This document shows, piece after piece, positions 57,401 through 64,000 of a stretch of 64,000 nucleotides of DNA; positions within the stretch are counted from its first letter, which is position 1, and each line of letters opens with the position of its first letter. Location of the stretch: NCBI GenBank assembly GCA_030789695.1, contig JAULAV010003358.1, positions 62,001-126,000 on the forward strand. Reading direction: 5' to 3'. A program made the translations under genes and the position numbers. The notes beneath the pieces were generated by a model. That model worked only from the letters and a program-made list of their open reading frames with translations. It did no database searches and was not told the DNA's origin. The DNA comes from Scilla litardierei. Taxonomy: Eukaryota; Streptophyta; Magnoliopsida; Asparagales; Asparagaceae.

Positions 57401-57853
57401 AAAATGATTACGAGATCATCTCCATTCACGTAGACATTGACTCTTCTCACTTCCTCAAACGAATTTAAGATGATATACTATCATTAGAAGAATGAGACCT
57501 TTAGGCCTCTTGAGAGTATTTGAGGGATAAAAGTGGACTCACACACTCCCTACATATGGCTGATGATGTAACTTAGAGTACTCATCCATATATCATCTTA
57601 AAATGGTCATAATCATAACCTTATTATTCAACCGCAGTCCAGATTATTATTAATCACAACAGACATATTAACTTACTGGGATATTGGTTGGGCTTTTACT
57701 TATCCTCATATCTCCTTCAAAAATGCCACAGTGGAACTTATTCATCGGGATTAACCATCCTGGATGAATATATTCCGAGATCCCCAAACGGGGGAGGCAT
57801 TACTGCACATCTTATAGATCGTGCCTTGACGGGTTTATATCCCCAGTTCTATA
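54401..57853 (+). mobile_element. C4, second copy of the C2 copia family (5' part, decayed)
   Basis: LTR end at 54515 (CAAGTTTACA), then ACACGTTATCAGCACG (54516-54531) and a leader with CTCTGCCGACGGACGAA, closely matching the C2 copy read on the other strand. The LTR start is unclear, perhaps near 54300-54407. A GC-rich hairpin region (54990-55150, AGCCGCC...AGCGGCG) sits where C2 has its GC repeat. Similarity to C2 is visible to about 55540. From there to 57853 the sequence is AT-rich and I recognise no gag or pol. A perfect 29-base tandem duplication lies at 56851-56908. Confidence 0.65.
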
Positions 57854-58254
57854 TGTTGAGTATTGGACTCCCCGTATTTGGTTTTGGATGATGAGCAAAC
57901 ATAAATAAATTTGAACTAACAATTTGTGAGCGCAGTTATGGAGATCGTCGCCAAATTCATGAGAACACTAAAAGCGACATCTCAAGACTTCTCAAAGCAC
58001 GTACTCAATGCCTAAAGCTTCGTTGAAGCTTTTGGACCATTTTGGAAGTCATGAAGATTTGATCGAAGCTCTCGAAGACCGTTCCTTAAGGTTTTATTTA
58101 TAGTCTTTTAGCTTCGATCTATAGAATGTTAAGCCTTGAGTAATTCTTACATTTCGATCTTCATATCGCTCCCATCTTAGAGCTAGGATCTTAGTAGAAG
58201 TCCATACAATCTTTCCCGAAGCATCGCGCTTCGATTTGGGACTTCTAGTGCATG

Positions 58255-58896
58255 TTAGTTGGTTCAAGAAGAAGAACCAACCGACTAGATGGTGATCTAG
58301 TCGGTCGGTAAAGCTTCTTGGACCGACTAGTTTGTTCCCTAAACTTCTTGCTCCTTACTGTTCATACTTAGTCGGTCCATGTTGACTCACCGACCGACTA
58401 GTTGTTGAACTAGTCGGTCAGTGATGCTTCTTAGACCGACTAGTTGAACATTCCCTGAACTTGCCTAGTTACTGTTTATACTTAGTCGGTCCATGTTGAC
58501 TCACCGACCGACTAGTTAGTGAACTAGTCGGTCAGTGATGCTTCCTAGACCGACTAGTTGAACAGTCTCTGTTCATGCCAAGTTACTGTTTATCCTTAGT
58601 CGGTCTAAGAACGTTTAGCGACCGACAGTTGATGAACTAGTCGGTCAACATTTGTTCTTGAACCGACTAACTCAATTTGTATTCAAACTATTTGTTTTTG
58701 ACTCTTAGTCGGTCTAAGTTCACTGACCGACCGACTAGTTGTGAAACTAGTCGGTCAGACAGTCTTCTTGGACCGACTAGATTTATAGGTCTGAAATTCA
58801 ATCTGTTCACTGTTCATCACTTAGTCGGTTCATGTTGTTTCACCGACCGACTAGTTGATGAACTAGTCTGTCAGTGGTTGTTCTTTGACCGACTAG
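58255..58896 (+). repeat. LTR palindrome array of S2
   Basis: About six blocks of CTTAGTCGGTC...GACCGACTAG and CTAGTCGGTCAGT...GACCGACTAG. The motif is that of S1, but spacers and block number differ, indicating block gain or loss. One copy near 58622 has lost two bases (ACCGACAGTT). Confidence 0.93.
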
Positions 58897-58950
58897 CTGC
58901 TTCAGATTTCCAACCGTTGGGTTATGACCTAACACGATTTTCCCCCTTAG

Positions 58951-58958
58951 TATAAATA
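58951..58958 (+). promoter_or_regulatory. TATA box of the S2 LTR
   Basis: TATAAATA 54 bases after the last palindrome, the same order as in S1. Confidence 0.75.
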
Positions 58959-59705
58959 CTAAGCTGGGGTTCTTCTTCCTAAAGAAGAGCTATATTTCAG
59001 AGATTCATTGAGATTGAAAGAGTTAGAGATTCTCACTCATTTCCAAAGCTCTCTCCCTCACAAGAAATCATCTCTCTCACATTCTAGATCTAGAATCCAT
59101 CTTGAGAGAAGTTTGTTCTTGGTGAGCCATTCAAGCTCTAGCTTGATTCAAGTCTCCAAATCACTCCTAGGCACCCATTGCTGCTCATTTCAGTGGTGCT
59201 AGGTCTTGGTGACTTCCTCTTCCTCAAATCCCTCCTTGCACCTATTTGGTAAGAAAACTCAAGGTATAGGATTTGTGGTAAGATTGTTTATTTCAATTAT
59301 AAACCGATTTTCATTGCTAATTGATTCTCTCGGTTGTGAGAGAAGGTTGTGATCCCGGGTTGTGGGATTCACTATTGCTATTGATTGTATGATTTGATCT
59401 TGTGAAGGTTTTTCACAAGATATTCATAGTGGAAATCTTGGGTTAGGGTTTCTAACCTAAGTATCCGGAGGGGATCCGGGTGGTTGGGACGTAGGATCAC
59501 CGGGAACAAGTCGGGGAGACTTGGGTGGATCCGAACCCAGTAATATCAATTGTTTGCATTGAATATTTGTTGTTGTCAATTTTAGCTTCCGCATTTGTTG
59601 GTAGTAGTTTGCACGATAATTAGGAATTATACTCCTTATTATTTTAAAGTACTATTCACCCCCCCCCCTCTAGTACTTGTGCAGTAGCTTCCAGGGCATT
59701 ACATT

Positions 59706-59717
59706 TGGTATCGGAGC
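59706..59717 (+). promoter_or_regulatory. Primer binding site of S2, variant
   Basis: TGGTATCGGAGC, two bases after the LTR. It differs from the S1 and standard plant site TGGTATCAGAGC by one base. Confidence 0.9.
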
Positions 59718-59729
59718 CAAGTCTACGCT

Positions 59730-61975
59730 ATGTCTGCCAACGACAACAAGACCGTGCGTCCACCTTCCGACTATAGCACCTTCAGGAACCGTGAAGGAGC
59801 ATCTTCGGTGATGGAAGGACATTCCTCAACGAGGCCTCCATTCTTCAACGGAACCAACTACGGGTACTGGAAATGCCGGATGGAAACTTTCCTCCGGAGT
59901 GCATCTCTATGGAGGACCACGATGAAGGAATACGTCGAGCCCGCCGAAGAAGACTTTGAGAAGTGGACTCCCGCGGAGGTCGCCGCGGAGGTAAGCAATG
60001 CCAAGGCAATGAACGCCTTGCAATGTGCTTTGGAGCCCGAGGATTTCAACAAGATATGCACTTGTAAGAGTGCATATCAAATATGGAACTCCCTCCTCAT
60101 ATTACATGAAGGGACGAGTAGGGTAAGAGACTCTAAACTCGTTGTAGTCAATAAAGATTACGAGATGTTTCATATGCAACAGGGTGAGAAGATGAAGGAG
60201 TATTATGCTCGCTTCGTCGACATCATAAACGAGTTAGAGGCTCTCGGCAAAACCTACACCCAAAAAGAGAAATGTTCAAAGCTTATAGAAGGACTTCCTT
60301 CTAGTTGGGAAAAGCGCACCTTCGCCATCGAGGAAGGTAACGATATGAACAAATATACCGTTGTTCAACTAATGGGTACCTTGATGTCTTACGAGGTACG
60401 CAAGGATAGCAAGTTGAAGTTGCAGGAAAAGACGAAGTCCTACCTAAAGCAAGATGATCCAAAGAAGAAGGCTATTACCTTCAAGGCCGCTCCATCCACA
60501 TCCACATCAACCGATGATGAAGACTTGGAAGACGAGTTGGACTTGGAGTCCATGGCACTCATGGCAAAGAAGTTCAACCGGTTCTTCCGGAAAGGTAACT
60601 TCAAAAACAAATCGAAGTTCAATTCATCTAACGCCTCCTCTCCTTTGTGTTTCAAATGCAATAAGCCAGGACACATGAAAGAGGAGTGTCCTCTAAACAA
60701 GCAAAAGGAGAAGTGGAAGGCGCCGAAGTTCGACAAGTCCAAGAAGTACAAAAAGGGGTACAAAAAGGGACTTGTCGGAGCAACATTCACCGACTCCGAG
60801 GATTCCTCAAGCGGAGAGTCGGACGATGAGAAAGTGGAGCAAGCGCACATGTGCTTCATGGTGAGAGAGGAGCATGATCAAGGATCCTCCTCTTCTGATG
60901 ATAGCGACAACGAAGGCGATGAGGTAACTATGGATGACCTTAGGAATGCTAATTCTCAATTATGATCTAAGTATACTAAATTAGTAAATAGGTATACTAA
61001 AGTAAAAGATGACTTAGCTAGCATTCAAACCTCGCCTAAAACTATCATCACCAACAATGACACCGTTGTTGAAGGGTTGAAGAATGAGATTGTTAATCTC
61101 AAGACTCAACTTGAACATGTTAGCATTGAAGATCCGGAGGAACACAAGATAGCGGATTTGACTTCTCAAAACTCGACTTTGAGTATTGAGAATGAGAGTC
61201 TTAAATCTCGTGTTTATGTGCTCACATCGCAAGTATCCAATTTGGATACTTCTATGCGTTCTCTCACCGAGAAATATGAGAACACATTAGGCCGAATTAA
61301 TAAATTCAATAAGGGTAAGGACCATTTGGATAAAATCCTAAGTGACTTACTTCCGGCCAATCACCACATTGGCTTAGGGTATACGCTGGGAAGTTCATCC
61401 AAATCGGCCACTACTTTTGTTAGCCAACTTCCGGTGACTCAACGAGTGGTAGCAAACACTCTATTGGTAGTTCTTCTACCAATGGTGCTTCCACCTCGTC
61501 CACACCCTCTTTCGGAAAGAAACCCACTTTGGGTGGACCTCCAAAGAAGGGGCATGCTTATATGTACACCAATACTATGCCACGTATGAACACACGTCCT
61601 ACTCCACCGGCTCTCACATATGATGATTTCTATGCTACACGTTCACGGGCACGTGCACACCATGTGAGACACCCTCACGCACGTGTTCCTCCACATGCAT
61701 ATGTTCACCCACATCATCGTATGAATAACTATCCGTATGCACCATTCCATCATGTTCATTATGCCTATCCACGACATGCATCACGTAGAAACCAACAACG
61801 CATGCATGCACCCAATAGGATGAGGGCTCCCAAGATTTTCACTATTTGGAGCCCAAAGGACACAAGCATGGATGAAAAACAAGTTTACATGAATGTTTAT
61901 TTTTCGGATGTTGTGCATAGTAGAAATTATGTGGGGAAGTCTAAGTCCAATTGGACTTGGCTTCCAAAGGTCTAA
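59730..61975 (+). pseudogene. gag: Gag of Sirevirus S2, stop and frameshift
   Basis: Starts MSANDNKTVRPPSDYS and follows S1 Gag closely. The CCHC knuckle CFKCNKPGHMKEEC lies near residue 307. A stop at 60963-60965 stands where S1 has Trp (TGG to TGA). The phase continues to about 61430, then shifts; the His/Pro-rich tail to 61975 is in another phase and ends TWLPKV as in S1. Two breaks make it non-functional, in contrast to the nearly open S1 gag. Confidence 0.88.
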
Positions 61976-62028
61976 CCTTTGAGGACCCAATGACCTTGGG
62001 TACCATAAAATGATATGATTATCTTTAG
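61970..62028 (+). other. Putative 59-base gag-pol intron of S2
   Basis: Begins GTCTAACC after CCAAAG and ends ATCTTTAG before GTACTC. Same length and borders as S1 18266-18324. The gag stop is inside. Excision would join gag codon phase (61967) to pol phase (62029). Confidence 0.4.
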
Positions 62029-63951
62029 GTACTCAAGAAAAATAAGCGGAGCAACAAAGTTAAATTTGGCTCCAAGGATGGGTGGATACTCGATAGCGGG
62101 TGTTCAAAACACATGACGGGCGATGCTCAATTGCTTTCCGGAGTGGTGCCCATTGCTAATGGGAACCGGGTAGTCTTTGGAGGCAACGAGAGCGGAACCA
62201 TCGTCGGTGTTGGTAAAGTGGGTAACCCATCTAAACACTTAATTAGTGATGTTTATCTAGTTAATGGTTTAAATCATAATCTTATTTCAATAAGCCAACT
62301 TTGTGACAAAGGTTACAAAGTTAGCTTTGCGAAAGGATTGTGTCATATTTTGAATGATAATAATAATTTATTATTTTCCGGCACACGCCATAAAGATTTT
62401 TATATTTTGGATCTTCCTAAGTCTTATGAACAATGTCTCGTTGCCAACACAAGTGAACAACACTTATGGCATCGACGCTTTGGACATGTGAACTTTGAAA
62501 CACTTTATAAGCTTTCAAAATTAAATTCCATTAAAGGTTTTCCGAAGCTCGTTTTTGAAAAGAAAAGTTTTTGTGATTCTTGTCAACGTGTCAAGCTTCC
62601 TAAATCTTCATTTAAACCTAAGAAAAGCATTTCTACTAAACGGCCACTAGAGCTATTACATCTAGATTTATTTGGACCAACTAGAGTTGCTTCCTTAGGA
62701 AATGCAAGATATGGACTTGTCATCGTAGATGATTATTCTAGATTTACATGGGTATTTTTCTTATGTAATAAAAATGAAGCTTTTGAAAACTTCACAATAT
62801 TTGTGAAGAAAGTACAAAATCTCATCGGAACCACCATTGTCACTATTCGTAGTGATCATGGGGGTGAATTTGAGAATGAGTCGTTCTCAAATATTTGTGA
62901 TGATCTTGGAATTACTCACACGTTTTCTTTCCCTCGCGCACCCCCTCAAAATGGTGTTGTTGAGAGGAAGAATAGAACGCTTGTGGAGTGTGCTCGCACT
63001 ATGCTCGAAGATAGCCAACTTGGTCATCAATTTTGGGCGGAAGCGGTACACACCGCTTGTTATGTGTTTAATAGAATACTCTTGAGGCCCGGCACCAAAC
63101 AAACTTGTTATGAATTGTTGTTTGGTAGATTGCCTCAAGTTAAACATTTTCGTGTTTTCGGTGCAAAATGTTTTATTAAAAACACTTATGAAAATTTGGA
63201 CAAGTTTGATCCGAGATCGGATGAGGGGATATTTGTTGGGTATTCCTCACGTAGCAAAGCCTACCGGATATACAACAAAAGATCCTCTATGATCGAGGAA
63301 TCACTACATGTCTCTTTTAATGAGAATTTTACTACTTCTAGAATTACTACTGATGATGACTCTATGGATGTCTTATGTGATTCAATTGGTAATTCTAACT
63401 CTAATGATTCTATTGATTCTATTGAGACTAACCCGTCTAATGAAGTTTTTGAGAATGTTCCTAGTGATCAAGGTATTCCCAAACGGCTTCATACCGTTCG
63501 TGACCATCCTCATGAGCAAGTCATTGGAAATATCCATAATAGTGTCAAGACGAGATCGCAAGTGAACTACTTCGCTCATTGTGCCTTTGCCTCCTCGATA
63601 GAGCCAAAGAATGTTAATGAAGCATGCGAAGATAGCGCTTGGATCTTAGCCATGGAGGAGGAACTCATTCAATTCGAGAGGAATGAAGTTTTGGAGCTTG
63701 TTCCATTGCCATCAAAGAACCACACCGTCATAGGGACAAAGTGGATCTTCAAGAACAAAACCGACGAAAACCATGTCGTCGTCCGGAACAAAGCTCGGTT
63801 AGTTGGTCAAGGCTACCGTCAAGAGGAAGGTATCGATTTCGAAGAATCCTTCGCTCCGGTAGCTAGATTAGAATCAATTAGATTATTATTGTCTTTTGCA
63901 TGCCATAAAAATTTCAAACTATTTCAAATGGATGTAAAAAGTGCATTTTAA
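62029..63951 (+). CDS. pol: Protease, integrase and RT start of S2 pol
   Basis: A single open phase of about 640 codons from the putative intron acceptor to 63951. Order: protease [11 protein letters not shown], pre-integrase zinc site ([19 protein letters not shown]), integrase Asp-Asp-Glu motifs ([27 protein letters not shown]), linker, then RT entry motifs to [12 protein letters not shown]. It stops at 63949-63951 because motif A has four T residues, as in S1. The shifted phase continues to the window end with EEVYVSQPLGF-like residues. Better preserved than S1 here: no stop after the integrase. Confidence 0.92.
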   Translation, partial: VLKKNKRSNKVKFGSKDGWILDSGCSKHMTGDAQLLSGVVPIANGNRVVFGGNESGTIVGVGKVGNPSKHLISDVYLVNGLNHNLISISQLCDKGYKVSFAKGLCHILNDNNNLLFSGTRHKDFYILDLPKSYEQCLVANTSEQHLWHRRFGHVNFETLYKLSKLNSIKGFPKLVFEKKSFCDSCQRVKLPKSSFKPKKSISTKRPLELLHLDLFGPTRVASLGNARYGLVIVDDYSRFTWVFFLCNKNEAFENFTIFVKKVQNLIGTTIVTIRSDHGGEFENESFSNICDDLGITHTFSFPRAPPQNGVVERKNRTLVECARTMLEDSQLGHQFWAEAVHTACYVFNRILLRPGTKQTCYELLFGRLPQVKHFRVFGAKCFIKNTYENLDKFDPRSDEGIFVGYSSRSKAYRIYNKRSSMIEESLHVSFNENFTTSRITTDDDSMDVLCDSIGNSNSNDSIDSIETNPSNEVFENVPSDQGIPKRLHTVRDHPHEQVIGNIHNSVKTRSQVNYFAHCAFASSIEPKNVNEACEDSAWILAMEEELIQFERNEVLELVPLPSKNHTVIGTKWIFKNKTDENHVVVRNKARLVGQGYRQEEGIDFEESFAPVARLESIRLLLSFACHKNFKLFQMDVKSAF

Positions 63952-64000
63952 ACGGAGATGTCGTTGAGGAAGTTTATGTTTCTCAACCTCTGGGCTTTAT

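Larger units (their letters stand above)
57854..59703 (+). repeat. 5' LTR of S2
   Basis: 1850 bases, about 120 longer than the S1 LTR. It contains a palindrome array at 58255-58896 and a TATA box at 58951. The second half aligns well with S1, including the stretch around TCCGGAGGGGATCCGGG and CCCCCCTCTAGTACTTGTG. Confidence 0.9.
57854..64000 (+). mobile_element. Sirevirus-type element S2 (3' part outside window)
   Basis: LTR 57854-59703, primer site, gag and pol, in the same order as S1 but on the plus strand. The start TGTTGAGTATTGGACTCCCC parallels the S1 LTR start, and the end GGCATTACA is identical. Its insertion cut C4; the target would be CTATA (57849-57853), but the other end is not visible. 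Gag and pol proteins are closely similar to S1, while the LTR differs more, so it is another member of the family. Confidence 0.92.

Noticed and set aside
57688..57891. Short frame just before S2
   Set aside because: No recognisable domain, and it runs across the S2 LTR boundary at 57854.

Overview
The window is plant nuclear DNA made almost entirely of nested LTR retrotransposons. The organism is inferred to be a flowering plant, because it carries Athila-type Ty3/gypsy elements with a tRNA-Asp primer site, Sirevirus-type Ty1/copia elements with an iMet primer site, Helitron-like ends and a hAT-like element. I found no host protein gene, rRNA or functional tRNA. Species cannot be named from the sequence.

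Layout. (1) 1-9970 plus 22322-22349: Athila-type element A1 (+), with gag, aspartic protease, an env-like gene and a 3' LTR; its 5' end lies outside the window. (2) 9971-22316: a nearly complete Sirevirus S1 (-), inserted in the A1 3' LTR with target duplication GGTGG. (3) 22350-25379: an LTR of the L family that A1 apparently split, plus an unresolved 770-base tail. (4) 25380-27830 and 50650-51620: an older copia element C2 (-), cut in two by A2. (5) 27836-50644: Athila-type element A2 (+), target duplication GGGGG. A2 is itself interrupted by a solo LTR in its 5' LTR (27886-30438, target duplication GTTTT) and by non-autonomous element L1 (36133-45439, -, target duplication TCGTT) just before its env-like gene. 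(6) 51750-54300: Helitron-like units and a hAT-like element with tRNA-derived modules. (7) 54401-57853: leader of a second copy of the C2 family (C4, +). (8) 57854-64000: a second Sirevirus S2 (+), running off the window inside its reverse transcriptase.

How it works together. A1 and A2 have gag, protease and an env-like gene, but no reverse transcriptase, RNase H or integrase between protease and env-like region, so they look non-autonomous. S1 and S2 encode all replication enzymes, but these are broken by stops and frameshifts.

The most striking signal is shared by families of two superfamilies. A1, A2 and the Sireviruses each carry arrays of short inverted repeats with a CGGTC or CGGCCG core in the LTR. 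A1, A2 and S1 carry a second array inside the element, just upstream of the env-like gene; in A1 and A2 this second array abuts a TATA box. I propose that this is a duplicated promoter module, one copy for the genomic RNA and one for an env-like mRNA. Other notable points are a conserved 59-base putative intron between gag and pol in both Sireviruses, the same one-base frameshift in the RT motif of both, covarying RNA hairpins shared by A1 and A2, and replacement of the A2 3' polypurine tract by copied palindrome sequence.
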